64,000 bases of DNA, taken from the NCBI GenBank assembly GCA_963810305.1, contig CAWEMY010000017.1, positions 62,001 to 126,000 of the forward strand, in the 5' to 3' direction. The first letter of the stretch is position 1; every line of letters begins with the position of its first letter. The DNA comes from JACDCA01 sp963810305 (GTDB lineage: Bacteria; Acidobacteriota; Vicinamibacteria; Vicinamibacterales; 2-12-FULL-66-21). The position numbers were made by a program, and so were the translations under genes. This document shows, piece after piece, positions 27,105-38,013 of this stretch. The notes below the pieces were generated by a model. That model worked only from the letters and a program-made list of their open reading frames with translations. It did no database searches and was not told where the DNA came from.

Positions 27105-29689
27105 AATCCGCCGCGCTGCTTCTCCTCTCCGCGCTGGCTGCAGGCTGCGCCCGCGCGCCTTCAGTGGCGCCGGCCAGCTCCGCACCACCGCCGCTGGCAG
27201 TGCGGTTGGACCATCTAAGGCATCTCGGAATGGACGCCGTGGTGAATGGGCGTTCGGTGCGTGTCGTGGCGCTTTACGCCGAGGCTCCTGACTATCGTCC
27301 GACCGGTTCACCCTCTCGTGACGGATCCGAAGGCATCGCCTGTGTCGACGATGCCGCGCGCGCGGCGCTGGTGTATCTGCGTGCGTACGAGGAAACCGGT
27401 GATGCCCGCGATCGCGACGAGGCGCACGGCCTGCTTCAATTCGTCGCCTCGATGGAACAGGGCGATGGAGAGTTTCTCAATTTCATCGACACACGAGGGC
27501 GGCCGAACCGTGACGCGCCGAGCAGCCGCAAGAGCATGTCGTACTGGGCCGCGCGCAGCGTCTGGGCGTTGGCGGAAGGCGTGCGCGTCTTCGGGCGTTT
27601 GGACCCCGTTCGCCTCGAGGGTCTTCGCGGCCCGCTGGACCGCGCTGTGCTGCGGGTCGCGCGCGAGGTGGACGGCGGTCGATTGATCGGTGGATCGCTC
27701 ACTGCCACCTCCGAAGCTCTGTTGGGGCTGCTCATTCTCCAGCAGGTGGAGCCCTCACCGGCGCGCGCTGCGCTTGCTGCGCGCACTGCGGAGCTGCTCG
27801 TGCCGCTGTCGGTCGGGACCGAGACGGCGCCACCGTGGGGGGCACGGCTCGATCGTCCCGACTCGCCCTGGCATGCGTGGGGTTCGCGTTCGACCGCGGC
27901 GCTCGCCACCGCTGCGGTGGTTCTCGAGCGTCCGGACTTTCTCGTGGCTGCCAGGGTGGAAGCTGATGCGCTCTGGACACGGTTTCTCCTTGCCGGTCAG
28001 ATCGCGTCCGAGGTGGCGCCGGACGGCACGACGAAGTGGTTTCCGCAGATCGCGTACGGCGTCAGCCCGATCGTGGAGGGCTACCTGGCGCTGGCCGAGG
28101 CGACGAAGGACCGCAAGTACGCGGTGCTGGCGGGACTGACAGCCGCGTGGCTGGCCGGCGCGAACCCCGCCGGCGTTGTCATGTACGACGAGGGGACCGG
28201 TCGCACGTTCGACGGCATCGATGGCGTCGCGGCGGCGCAGGTGAACCGGAATGCCGGAGCCGAGTCCACGGTGGAGTCGCTGCTCGCGCTGCAGGGAGTG
28301 ACGCGCAATGCCGATGCCGCGGAGTATCTGAGATACCGGCCGGCCGGTGAACGTGCGACGTCGCTGGCGAACGTTCCCGATCGACGAGAGTTCACCGGTC
28401 CCGGCGGCGACACAGTCACGTTGCGCCGGCTTGATAGCGGGATCGAGCTCGTGGAATCCCGCGGCGATGCCAGGCCGATCACGCTGACGTACTGGCCAGC
28501 CGCCAATCCGCCCGAGGTCCGGCTCGCGACCCGGCTCGCGGAACAGTGGAACCGCGAGCATGCGGACGTACAGGTCCGTGTGCAGCCGTTGCCCGCGGGC
28601 CGTTCGACCGAAGAAGTTCTGCTTGCGGCCATCGTCGCCCGCGCGACGCCGGACGTCTCCTCCAACGTCTCGTCGGCATTGCTGGCCCGGTTGGTCAGAG
28701 CCCGGGGAGTGGTGCGGCTGGACACGCTCGCCCCCACGGCGGCGCGCCTGTCGGAGCGTACGACGACGGCAATGCTCGGCTCGTTGCGGCTGCCCGATGG
28801 CGGAATCTACGCGCTGCCGTGGAAGACGAATCCCGAGATGCTGATGTACAACGTCGACCTGCTGTCCGCAGCCGGCATCACCCCGCCGCGTACGCACAGC
28901 GAATTGCTCGATGCCTTCCGACGGCTGGCCCGTGATACCGATGGCGACGGCCGGTTCGATCGCTGGGCGCTCTGGGCGCCGCTCAAGACGACGTGGCACG
29001 AGCGCTTCCACGACGTCTACCCGTTGTATCTTGCGAACTCCGGCGGCCGGACCTTCATCTCCAACGGACAGGTTCAGTTCGACAATGAGGCTGCTGTTGC
29101 CGCGATCGAGGTGCTCCGGCGAGGCTTTGCGGAAGGACTGCTGCCGCGAGCGAATTTTGCGCTCGGCCGCGACCCGTTCGTCGACGGCACGGTAGCCATG
29201 AAGATCATCGGCTCATGGTTCCTGCTCGAACTGGAGCAATTGAAGACGCCGGGCCTGCGGTACGGCGTCACTCCAATTCCCGTCGCGGATGGAACGAATG
29301 CGGACCAACGTTACGCATTTGCCGATCTGCGAAGCATCGCCATCTTTTCCACGACGAAACATCCCGACGCCGCGGCGCGTTTCGTTGCATACCTGACCTC
29401 ACCAGCCGCCGATCGTCTGATGATCGAGGAGGCGAGCCAGTTGCCATACCGGCGCGCGCTCGTGTCGGACCCGAGGTTCAGCACGGCGCTGCGGCGGTGG
29501 CCGACGCTGTCGACCTATGCCACGCACGTCGAGCGCACGCGCGATCTCGATCTCGATCCCGACATCGTCGAGATCTTCGATCTCGTCTCTGAAGCGTATG
29601 AGGCCGCGGGCATCTACGGCGTCGTGCCTGTCCGCCAGGCGGTGACGGCCGCGGCCGAGGAGGCCAGAAAGATCGTGCGTGCGCGCTGA
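27101..29689 (+). CDS. Lipoprotein fusing an alpha/alpha-barrel glycosidase-like domain to an ABC solute-binding domain
   Basis: 862 residues. Residues 1-16 form a lipoprotein signal with lipobox ALAAGC (Cys16). Residues about 35-415 are helical and resemble six-hairpin glycosidase-like proteins (EGIACVDDAARAALVYLR, SYWAARSVWALAEG, WHAWGSRSTAALATAA, MYDEGTGRTFDGID). After a linker, about 463-862 is a family 1 extracellular solute-binding protein (ITLTYWPAANPPEVRLATRL, MLMYNVDLLSAAGITPP, MKIIGSWFLLELEQ, FVAYLTSPAADRLMIEEASQ). The open frame is continuous across the join and overlaps both neighbours by a few bases. Permeases follow immediately, so the SBP half is expected to serve them. The fused barrel could trim or sense the oligosaccharide next to the binding domain. 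I know of no named family with this architecture. Confidence 0.8.
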   Translation: MKSAALLLLSALAAGCARAPSVAPASSAPPPLAVRLDHLRHLGMDAVVNGRSVRVVALYAEAPDYRPTGSPSRDGSEGIACVDDAARAALVYLRAYEETGDARDRDEAHGLLQFVASMEQGDGEFLNFIDTRGRPNRDAPSSRKSMSYWAARSVWALAEGVRVFGRLDPVRLEGLRGPLDRAVLRVAREVDGGRLIGGSLTATSEALLGLLILQQVEPSPARAALAARTAELLVPLSVGTETAPPWGARLDRPDSPWHAWGSRSTAALATAAVVLERPDFLVAARVEADALWTRFLLAGQIASEVAPDGTTKWFPQIAYGVSPIVEGYLALAEATKDRKYAVLAGLTAAWLAGANPAGVVMYDEGTGRTFDGIDGVAAAQVNRNAGAESTVESLLALQGVTRNADAAEYLRYRPAGERATSLANVPDRREFTGPGGDTVTLRRLDSGIELVESRGDARPITLTYWPAANPPEVRLATRLAEQWNREHADVQVRVQPLPAGRSTEEVLLAAIVARATPDVSSNVSSALLARLVRARGVVRLDTLAPTAARLSERTTTAMLGSLRLPDGGIYALPWKTNPEMLMYNVDLLSAAGITPPRTHSELLDAFRRLARDTDGDGRFDRWALWAPLKTTWHERFHDVYPLYLANSGGRTFISNGQVQFDNEAAVAAIEVLRRGFAEGLLPRANFALGRDPFVDGTVAMKIIGSWFLLELEQLKTPGLRYGVTPIPVADGTNADQRYAFADLRSIAIFSTTKHPDAAARFVAYLTSPAADRLMIEEASQLPYRRALVSDPRFSTALRRWPTLSTYATHVERTRDLDLDPDIVEIFDLVSEAYEAAGIYGVVPVRQAVTAAAEEARKIVRAR

Positions 29690-30542
29690 AGCGCGCTCCG
29701 GATGGTGGTTGACGGCGCCGTACGCCGTGTTCCTCCTCGCGTTTGCCGCCTATCCGGTGTGCTTCGCACTGGCGCTGGTGTTCATGCACTGGGATCTCGT
29801 GACCCCGCCATCCTTCGCCGGCCTCGACAACGTGCGGCTGCTCTCGACAGACGCGCGTTTCTGGCGCGCGGTGGCGAATACATTCGTCTTCCTCGCGATT
29901 CACCTGCCGCTGCAGATAATCGTGGCGCTGACGCTTGCCGTCGCCCTCAACCGTCGGCTGATGCTGCTTGCGTTCTGGCGGGCGGCGTTTTTTCTGCCCG
30001 TCGTCATCTCTGGCGCGGTCGTGGCGATTCTCTGGAACGCGCTGTACGCCACCGACGTCGGTCTCTTCAACCGCCTGCTCGTGACTGCCGGCTTGTCGCC
30101 GGTCCCGTGGCTCACGGACCCAGCGATCGCGATGCCCGCAATCGCGGTAATGGTCACGTGGAAGAACGTTGGTTTCTACGTCGTGATTTACCTGGCCGGC
30201 CTTCAATACATTCCACGAAGCTGCCAGGAGGCGATCGAGCTCGATGGAGCGAGCCCGTGGCAGCGATTTCGCCATCTGACGCTTCCGCTTCTACTGCCTC
30301 AGACGATCCTGGTCGTCACGCTCTCGACGATCAACGGATTCCAGCTGTTCATCGAGCCGTATGTGATGACCGGGGGTGGACCGCTTCGCCGGACGTTCTC
30401 AGTCGTCCTCTACATGTATACGAACGCCTTCTCGTACCAGAAGATGGGATACGCGGCGACGATCGGAGTGGCGCTGGCGGTCATCATCGGCATGGTGGTG
30501 GCCGTTCAACGCCGCGTCATCGGCAGGGCGGAGGCGTTGTGA
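29679..30542 (+). CDS. ABC sugar transporter permease, MalF/UgpA type
   Basis: 287 residues with six predicted membrane helices. The cytoplasmic EAA loop CQEAIELDGASPWQRF (about 184-199), which contacts the ATPase, is clear. GTG at 29679 overlaps the 3' end of the solute-binding fusion gene by 11 bases. First of two permeases of a CUT1-type carbohydrate importer; the solute-binding subunit is the fusion just upstream and the ATPase is likely the gene at 34637. Confidence 0.9.
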   Translation: MRAEARSGWWLTAPYAVFLLAFAAYPVCFALALVFMHWDLVTPPSFAGLDNVRLLSTDARFWRAVANTFVFLAIHLPLQIIVALTLAVALNRRLMLLAFWRAAFFLPVVISGAVVAILWNALYATDVGLFNRLLVTAGLSPVPWLTDPAIAMPAIAVMVTWKNVGFYVVIYLAGLQYIPRSCQEAIELDGASPWQRFRHLTLPLLLPQTILVVTLSTINGFQLFIEPYVMTGGGPLRRTFSVVLYMYTNAFSYQKMGYAATIGVALAVIIGMVVAVQRRVIGRAEAL

Positions 30543-31354
30543 GGGCGCTGGCGCGCATCGCACTCTACGCGGGACTGGGGCTCGCGGCCCTTACATTCAT
30601 CTACCCATTTCTGTGGATGGTATCGAGCACCTTGAAGCCGCCACTCGAGGTCGGCACCCTGTCGCTCGTGCCGGACAGGATCACGCTCGAGAACTACCGC
30701 GTCATGTGGAGCCGGGCTCCGTTCGGCCGGGCGCTTCTGAACAGCGTGCTCGTCGCCAGCACGATCACCGCCGCAGTCCTCGTGCTTGGTTCCATGACTG
30801 CGTATGCGATGGCTCGGCTGACGTTCCCAGGACGACGGGCATTGAACGCGGCCACGATGGCAGTACTGCTGGTGCCCGGCCAGTTGACGCTGATTCCGCT
30901 TTATACCTTGATCGTCCAGCTCGGATGGATCGACACCTATGCCGCGCTCATCGTCCCCTACCTGTTCAACGCAACGGCCATTCTGATGTTGCGCCAGTTT
31001 TTTCTCCAGATCCCCCAGTCACTCATTGATTCGGCCCGCATGGACGGCATGGGAGAGTTGCGTATCCTCTTCACCATTTTCTGGCCGCTCGCACGGCCGG
31101 TGCTCGCCATCGTCGCGATTTTCACGTTCATGGGATCGTGGAACGAGGTGCTCTGGCCGCTGCTCGTCGTCCGCGAGCAGCAGACGATGACCCTGCCGCA
31201 GTTGCTGACGGTGTTCACGCTCGGAGGGGGAGCCGGAACGCTCGGCGTCTCGCTTGCCGCGGCCATGGTGCTGGTTGTTCCCGTCGTCATCGCCTACATG
31301 TTCCTCCAGCGCTACTTCATCGAGAGCATGGCCGGCGCCGGGGTGAAGGGCTAG
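30539..31354 (+). CDS. ABC sugar transporter permease, MalG/UgpE type
   Basis: 271 residues, six predicted helices, start GTG 30539 overlapping the preceding permease stop (GTGA). The FIYPFLWMVSSTLKP start and the EAA-loop variant DSARMDGMGELRILF are typical of the second permease of CUT1 importers. It is the last gene in the tight 23.9-31.4 kb run. Confidence 0.9.
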   Translation: MRALARIALYAGLGLAALTFIYPFLWMVSSTLKPPLEVGTLSLVPDRITLENYRVMWSRAPFGRALLNSVLVASTITAAVLVLGSMTAYAMARLTFPGRRALNAATMAVLLVPGQLTLIPLYTLIVQLGWIDTYAALIVPYLFNATAILMLRQFFLQIPQSLIDSARMDGMGELRILFTIFWPLARPVLAIVAIFTFMGSWNEVLWPLLVVREQQTMTLPQLLTVFTLGGGAGTLGVSLAAAMVLVVPVVIAYMFLQRYFIESMAGAGVKG

Positions 31355-31449
31355 GATCTCGGGGCTCGGCCTGTCGCGCCGTAGCCTTGGCGGAGGCGGA
31401 GGGCTCGGGGCTCGGGGCCGGGAGTGCATTCGGCATCCGTTCCAGCGAC

Positions 31450-32016
31450 CTACTTCCGCACCTCGTGGCGAAGCGCTACCATTCCGCTCGTGTACGCTTT
31501 CACCTCTACGAGGTGCAGGGCGACATCCTTGTTCAGCCCGTCGAAGAATGGGATCCCTTCGCCGATCACGACTGGCATGATCGAATAGCGAACTTCGTCA
31601 GCCAGTCCGAGCCGGAGGCATTCACCCGAGACGGCACCCCCTCCGACGAACCAGATGCTCCGGAAGGTCGGTTTCAGCCGCTCATGCACCAAGTGCGCGA
31701 GATCGCCAGAGTAGAACTCGACCGTATCCCTGGTCCTGGGCAACTCGCGACGAGTCAGGACGAACGTCGGCTTGTCGCCATAGGACCAACCGAATCCCTT
31801 GGCCTCGAAGTCCAATGCGATCTCGTAGGTGCGCGAGCCCATGACGTAGCAGTCGATGGTCTTGAGGAACTCCTGGACGAACTTCGCGTCCAGCCTGTCC
31901 CCGTCCTCGAACTCGTCTGGCGTTTCGAGCCAGTCGACGCGGCCGTCCTTTCGGGCGATGAACCCGTCGAGGCTCGCCACCATGTGGATGGTTACGCAGG
32001 ACTCTGTGCTCCCCAT
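31450..32016 (-). CDS. Dihydrofolate reductase-fold protein (RibD C-terminal-like)
   Basis: 188 residues from ATG 32016, chosen because GGAGG lies about eight bases before it. Begins CVTIHMVASLDGFIARKDG, the signature of the DHFR/RibD-C superfamily 'YyaP/YwjB-like' proteins, and contains CYVMGSRTYE, WFVGGGAVSG and PVVIGEGIPFF, which build the nucleotide-binding fold. It probably binds NADPH and reduces an unknown pteridine-like or other substrate. Opposite in strand to the transporter genes on both sides, so it looks like a separate insertion between permease and ATPase. Confidence 0.85.
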   Translation of the reverse strand: MGSTESCVTIHMVASLDGFIARKDGRVDWLETPDEFEDGDRLDAKFVQEFLKTIDCYVMGSRTYEIALDFEAKGFGWSYGDKPTFVLTRRELPRTRDTVEFYSGDLAHLVHERLKPTFRSIWFVGGGAVSGECLRLGLADEVRYSIMPVVIGEGIPFFDGLNKDVALHLVEVKAYTSGMVALRHEVRK

Positions 32017-32135
32017 GGTCACGCCTCCACCTCGGGGGCGGTAGCTTACACCCAATGATTCGTGGAGCTGAATGTGCTTCCCCGGCCTTACGCCGGAGGC
32101 CGCTCAAGCCGCCGGTCTAACGTTCGCGCGATTGG

Positions 32136-32363
32136 CTACGCTGGAAGAGGCAGGACCCGCTCTTGGACCAGATCGGTCGCATAGGCCAAGGCAGCCTGAA
32201 TCCCGTCGGCCGTGAGCGAGGGGTAGCTCCGCATGATCTCGCTGGCCGATAGCCCCTCGGCCAAGTTGGCCAAGACCACGGCCACGGGAATCCGCGTGCC
32301 GCGAATACAAGCCTTGCCGTGAAGAACAGCCGGATTGACCGTGATGTGTTGGCGCCAGTCCAT
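32136..32363 (-). CDS. DUF433 antitoxin-like protein
   Basis: 75 residues from ATG 32363 (MDWRQHITVNPAVLHGKACI), where family homology begins; a longer start exists but adds unrelated sequence. The core KACIRGTRIPVAVVLANLAE and SEIMRSYPSLTADGIQAALA is the DUF433 winged-helix. DUF433 genes usually precede a DUF5615 PIN-like toxin; none is present downstream here, so this copy is an orphan. Confidence 0.85.
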   Translation of the reverse strand: MDWRQHITVNPAVLHGKACIRGTRIPVAVVLANLAEGLSASEIMRSYPSLTADGIQAALAYATDLVQERVLPLPA

Positions 32364-32838
32364 GGGATTGCTCTGCCCGAAGAATACCCAGAAGTTCTTC
32401 GGCTGTCTAACCAACTGTCTCCACAAAATGTGCGCGAGCCCTGCCGCAGTAACGGACTATCCAACCGAACTCATTCAGTCGGAACGCCTTCAATTCGCGC
32501 CCGCGGCTGATATCCGCATGTATTCTCGTGTAGCTCGATGGCGCGCGGGCTTCAGCTGATCGTCACAAGCCGTCGTCGGCATCGCGCGGCTCAGCTCCTC
32601 GGCCGTGACGCGGCTGATGCCTTCCTGCGGCAGGACTCCTTGACGGCCTAACGACCATCCCACGGACGAACGCTGGGATCTTCTTCATGTGCGCGGCGGC
32701 CGCATCGTCCCCGCGAGATGTGACGCACCTGGCAGCCACGCACCGGGTAGTCCGGCCGATGACGTCGACTCGCGGCAGATGTGACTGGCACCCCACCAGG
32801 TCGAGTGTCATTATCGGGGACGCGCAGACAACCGGCGA
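32364..32838. other. 475-base stretch, no complete gene; possible gene remnants
   Basis: No full-length coding frame with a recognisable domain was found between the DUF433 gene and the phosphofructokinase. A short minus-strand frame at about 32405-32530 has coding-like composition (ELKAFRLNEFGWIVRYCG) but no start or family match, so the stretch may carry decayed sequence. The PFK promoter should lie at its right end. Confidence 0.4.
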
Positions 32839-34128
<1,290 letters not shown>

Positions 34129-34149
34129 CCTCCCACATCGCCGCCTGGT

Positions 34150-34548
34150 TCATTTCCGGGCGTGCTCCAATTCGGCGATCCGTGCTTTTACGAGCTTGCG
34201 CACAAGAGCGGCTGACAGCGGCTTTTTCGTCGTAAACCGGATCGTGCCCTTGGAGGTTTCGTAGTCCTTCAGGTCGGTGGCATGCGCGCGGATCACCGCG
34301 GGGCTCATGGGATAGAAGCTACAGTGATTTGTCGACGCCCCGAAGCAGACCAGGGGACGTCCGTCCAGCCTGAATGCCGGGAGCCCGTAGCTGAAACTCT
34401 CTTCCGCACGGGGCGCCGCGGCGCTGATCGCCTTGCGGATCTTCTGCAGCGTCGCGCGCTTGTCAGGCGGCAGCTCGGCGAGGTAAGCATCCAGGTCGAC
34501 CGGGTGCTGCGGTTTGGGTTTGCCCCTCGATGACGACGCACGTTTCAA
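34150..34548 (-). CDS. DUF1801 domain protein (YdhG-like)
   Basis: 132 residues. DUF1801 landmarks are VDLDAYLAELPPDKRATLQK, EESFSYGLPAFRLDGRPLVC and CSFYPMSPAVI. Small single-domain cytoplasmic protein related to the yeast frataxin-like/YdeI-YdhG group; function unknown. Convergent with the PFK gene, 22 bases apart. Confidence 0.85.
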   Translation of the reverse strand: MKRASSSRGKPKPQHPVDLDAYLAELPPDKRATLQKIRKAISAAAPRAEESFSYGLPAFRLDGRPLVCFGASTNHCSFYPMSPAVIRAHATDLKDYETSKGTIRFTTKKPLSAALVRKLVKARIAELEHARK

Positions 34549-34636
34549 AGTGCCCTCCTGCGCATGTCGTTGAGAGCATGGCTGGCGCCGAGGTCAAAGG
34601 TCAAACGGTCGTTCTGTGCGAGTATCGCAGGCACGC

Positions 34637-35734
34637 ATGCCTTCGGTCTCTTTCGACCACGTCACCAAGCGATTCGGGGACGTCAGCGTCGTCGAGGACT
34701 TCAGTCTGCGAGTCGAGGACGGCGAATTGCTCGTGCTGGTCGGCGGGTCCGGTTCCGGCAAATCGACCATCCTGCGCATGGTGGCGGGGCTCGAGGACGT
34801 CAGCACCGGCACCATCCGCATCGACGACCGGGACATCACGCACCTGCCGCCGCGTCAGCGGGACGTCGCGATGGTGTTCCAGGATTACGCGCTCTATCCG
34901 CATCTCACCGTGAGGGACAACCTCTCCCTCGGCCTCCGGCTCAGAAAAGTACAACGAGCCGAGATCGATCGACGGGTTGAGTGGGCGAGCGGGATGCTCG
35001 GTCTCGCGCCGCTGCTCGATCGCAAGCCGAAGCAGCTGTCGGGAGGTCAGCGGCAGCGGGTCGCGATGGGGCGGGCGATGGTGCGCGAACCGCTGGTGTT
35101 TCTGTTCGATGAGCCGCTGTCGAATCTCGACGCCGGCCTGCGCGCCCAGATGCGCATCGAGATCGGCAGCCTGCAGCGGCGGCTGAAGACGACGACCATC
35201 TACGTGACGCACGACCAGGTGGAGGCGATGACGCTCGGCGATCGCATCGTCGTGCTCGCGAACGGACGGATCCAGCAGATCGGGCGGCCGATCGAGCTTT
35301 ACCGCCGTCCAGTCAATCGTTTCGTCGCCGGGTTTATCGGAAGCCCGCCGATGAATTTCGTCGCCGGGCACGCGCAGGCCGAAGATGGACGGTTGGCGTT
35401 CGTCGCCGATGGCGTCCGCGTGGCACTGCCGGCGGAACTCATGAGGCCGGCGAGTACCTCGGAGGCGATCACCCTGGGTATCCGTCCCGAAGACCTGACG
35501 ATCGTTTCAGGTGAACGCCTGCCCGCTGACGCGGCTGGCGCCGCCGTGTCGGGTCGAGTCCTCCTGGTCGAACGCCTCGGCGGCACCAGCCATGTCCACT
35601 GTGAGGTCGGGTCGCACCGCCTCCTGGCGTCGGTGTCGACCGAGCACTTGCCGGAGGTCGGCGATGTCGTCGAGCTTCACGTGCCTTCCGCGCGCGTTCA
35701 CTTGTTCGGAGCGGACGGCCGATCTGTCGCGTGA
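34637..35734 (+). CDS. ABC sugar transporter ATP-binding protein, MsmK/UgpC type
   Basis: 365 residues from ATG 34637 (MPSVSFDHVTKRFG); an upstream GTG at 34616 is less likely. Walker A GGSGSGKST, signature LSGGQRQRVAMGRAM, Walker B VFLFDEPLSNLD and switch VTHDQ are all intact. The C-terminal 120 residues form the TOBE regulatory domain of CUT1 ATPases. It is the natural energising subunit for the permeases at 29.7-31.4 kb, from which it is separated by four inserted genes; MsmK-type ATPases often serve several importers. Confidence 0.9.
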   Translation: MPSVSFDHVTKRFGDVSVVEDFSLRVEDGELLVLVGGSGSGKSTILRMVAGLEDVSTGTIRIDDRDITHLPPRQRDVAMVFQDYALYPHLTVRDNLSLGLRLRKVQRAEIDRRVEWASGMLGLAPLLDRKPKQLSGGQRQRVAMGRAMVREPLVFLFDEPLSNLDAGLRAQMRIEIGSLQRRLKTTTIYVTHDQVEAMTLGDRIVVLANGRIQQIGRPIELYRRPVNRFVAGFIGSPPMNFVAGHAQAEDGRLAFVADGVRVALPAELMRPASTSEAITLGIRPEDLTIVSGERLPADAAGAAVSGRVLLVERLGGTSHVHCEVGSHRLLASVSTEHLPEVGDVVELHVPSARVHLFGADGRSVA

Positions 35735-35869
35735 CCCGGCGGCCCAAGCCCTCGTTTGACGGACCACGTCAGCGAAACGCTGAGGCCCGCGCTAGCGATG
35801 TTTGCTGTTCTACAATGTGACGGTCGTCGAGACCATAGGCGCTCCCAAGGTCTCCGCACAAGGGAATCC

Positions 35870-36937
35870 ATGCCGGAAACACGCGAACCTCGATCCGTCG
35901 TCGATGCGGCGGAACAGGCGGCTGCTGCCGGCGATTACGCGTCAGCTGAACAGCTTCTGCGCGAGGCTGCCCTTCTGCAAGAGGCCAGCCTCGGCCCGCT
36001 CCATCCGGACCTCGCCAACACCCTGAACAACCTCGGCGTCGTGTGTGAGATCACGGAAAAGCCAGTCGACGCCGAGCAGTTCTTTCGAAGGGCCAGCGCG
36101 ATCGCGACAGCCGTCCTGGAACCAGATCATCCCTTCGTGGCCACGAGTCGGAAGAACCTCGAGGATTTCTGTGACAGCTCGAGGAATTGCGGTCGACTTG
36201 CCGGGCGCGTCATCCATCGTCGATGACCGGGTCTCGCCGGCGGCAGGTTCCGGCGCCCTTCCACCGGTGTCCCCGGCGTACGAAGAGTCGCGATCCGTCG
36301 CATCCAGGAGATGGTCCCGCCCTGTCGCGATCGGTGGCCTAATTGTCGGCGGACTGTTGCTCGCGTTCATCGCGACCGGCCCATGGTTCCGCTCGACTGA
36401 CAAGGTTGAATCGTCATCAGGAAGCCGCAGCGCGTCACCAGGGGGCGCCCAGCGACGCCGGCAGCGCTCGACGCACCCGACCAGCGTGCAGCCTGGCCAG
36501 CCGGTTACGGCCGCGACGCCGCCCACCGGCCCGCCGGTCAGCGAATCGACTTCCCCGCCGACGGCGGCAGCGGAGGGCAGGACCACAGCTGCGTCCGTAT
36601 CGCAGCCGCCGATGGTGGCCGCCGCGCAACTCTGCAGGGATCTCTCAACCGCCGCAGTGACTGGCAGTGCGCTGCCCCAAGCGTTCCAGTCGGTCCGGGC
36701 ACGCTCTTCTTCTACACGCGAATCAAGTCCCCGGCGGTTACGACAGTCCAACATCGATGGTATCGGGGCGACCGCCTGCGCCAGGTGGTGGAGCTTCCCA
36801 TTCTCGCCAACACCGCAGGCGGCTATCGCACGTATAGCCGCAACACGGTTGACAATCAGGGCGCGGGTGACTGGAGGGTCGAGCTCAGAACAAGAGAGGG
36901 GGTCTTACTGCACGAGGAGCGCTTCGTCGTTCGCTGA
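35870..36937 (+). CDS. TPR protein with transmembrane helix and C-terminal DUF2914 domain, two frameshifts
   Basis: ATG 35870 has AAGGGA five bases upstream. Residues about 5-100 contain TPR_10/12-like repeats (LGPLHPDLANTLNNLGVVCE). After a frame change near 36175 a proline-rich stretch and one membrane helix (AIGGLIVGGLLLAFIATG) follow. After a second change near 36645 the protein ends in a DUF2914 domain (LFFYTRIKSPAVTTVQHRWY, GAGDWRVELRTREGVLLHEE) and stops at 36937. DUF2914 is a small beta-domain of unknown function found at C-termini of membrane proteins. The three parts join into a sensible single-pass protein of about 355 residues once the shifts are repaired. Confidence 0.7.
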
Positions 36938-37109
36938 TCGGTTCGAATCCGGTCGATGCTTTACCCGCTATAAGTGACCTCTCCCACGGAATATCGATCC
37001 CTCGGCGCAACCTCGTTCCAATTCCAGCCAGACCTCGGGGTCCCCACAGGACATCCTCCGACCGCCGACTTGATTCTGCCTCTGCGCGTTCGCGCGCGGA
37101 GGAGGAGTC

Positions 37110-37965
37110 ATGCCCCGTGGAAGAACCTATCTGTCAGCGATTGTCGCGTCGCTGCTCGTTTCCGTCACGCCCCTTCGGTCCAACGATACGATCGCAGAGG
37201 TGCCCTTCGAACTCTATCAGCGTCATCTTGTGGTGACGAAAGGTTCCATCGGCCGGCTGAATGGTCTCAGCCTGCTGATCGATACGGGCTCGATTCCAAG
37301 CATGGTGGACGCCCGAATCGCCCGGAAGCTGCACCTGAATGCCGGGCCATCCATGCTGATCGCGTTCGGCCAACAGATCCCGATCCAGAGCGCGACCCTG
37401 GAGGGATTCCGCATTGGCTCTCTGCACTCGGGGCCGGTGCCAACCGGCATCGGCGATCTCTCGTATCTGGAAGGCGTACACATCGACGCGATCGTCGGCC
37501 TTGACGTTCTGGCGCGCACGAGCTTCAGCATCGACTATCAGAACCACGTCCTCGGGTTTTCACCAGCCGGTCGAGAGAACTCGGTCGCGCCTCTGGAGCT
37601 GGCGTGGCCGTTTCTGACGGTGCGGATGACGATCGCCGGTCAGCAGGTACGACTGTTGGTCGACACCGGGAGCAGCGATCTGGTGCTGTTCAAGGAACGC
37701 GGATGCCCGCCGCCCTCTCCGGTGCGCCCTGGAGGGGCGACAAGACCGTGCAGTACGCGTCCGGCGTCGGCGCGCTTGAAGCGGCTCGAGCTGCGCCAGG
37801 TCGGCCTCGGAGAGCAGATCGTGGGACAAGCTGCCGGCCTGGTCGCTCGATCGGGTGCCCCAGGGCTATCCCGCGAGCATCGACGGCGTGCTTGGTGTGC
37901 TGTCGCTCGGCTGCCGGCGCGTGCGGTTCGACTTCGAGCGCAACGAGTTCGGCTGGAGCCAGTGA
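37110..37965 (+). pseudogene. Exported retropepsin-like aspartyl protease, frameshifted
   Basis: A signal peptide (about 1-24) is followed by two aspartyl-protease motifs in tandem, LLIDTGSIPS and LLVDTGSSDLVLF, the arrangement of bacterial gag-polyprotein-like aspartyl proteases. The first 198 residues are in one frame. After about 37705 the frame changes at least three times before the end DKLPAWSLDRVPQGY then VLSLGCRRVRFDFERNEFGW with stop at 37965. The repaired protein would be about 285 residues, usual for the family. Both catalytic Asp residues lie before the damage. Confidence 0.65.
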
Positions 37966-38013
37966 ATCGGTTGCGGAGACAATCGCAGCCGAATCCGGTG
38001 GAGTAGAATCGTG

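Noticed and set aside
29702..30540. Upstream 280-codon extension of the second permease frame
   Set aside because: It overlaps the first permease in another frame and has no membrane-protein character; the GTG at 30539 with GTGA overlap is the real start.
32082..32120. Possible attC half-site beside the DUF433 gene (GTTAGAC and a GCGGCTTGAGCGGCC-like arm on the minus strand)
   Set aside because: The 3'-type half resembles attC, but no pairing left arm or left core was found within 120 bases, so it cannot fold as an attC.
36935..36960. tRNA-like T-arm (GATCGGTTCGAATCCGGTC) after the DUF2914 gene
   Set aside because: Only the T-arm is present; no acceptor, D-arm or anticodon stem can be drawn around it, and upstream sequence is coding.
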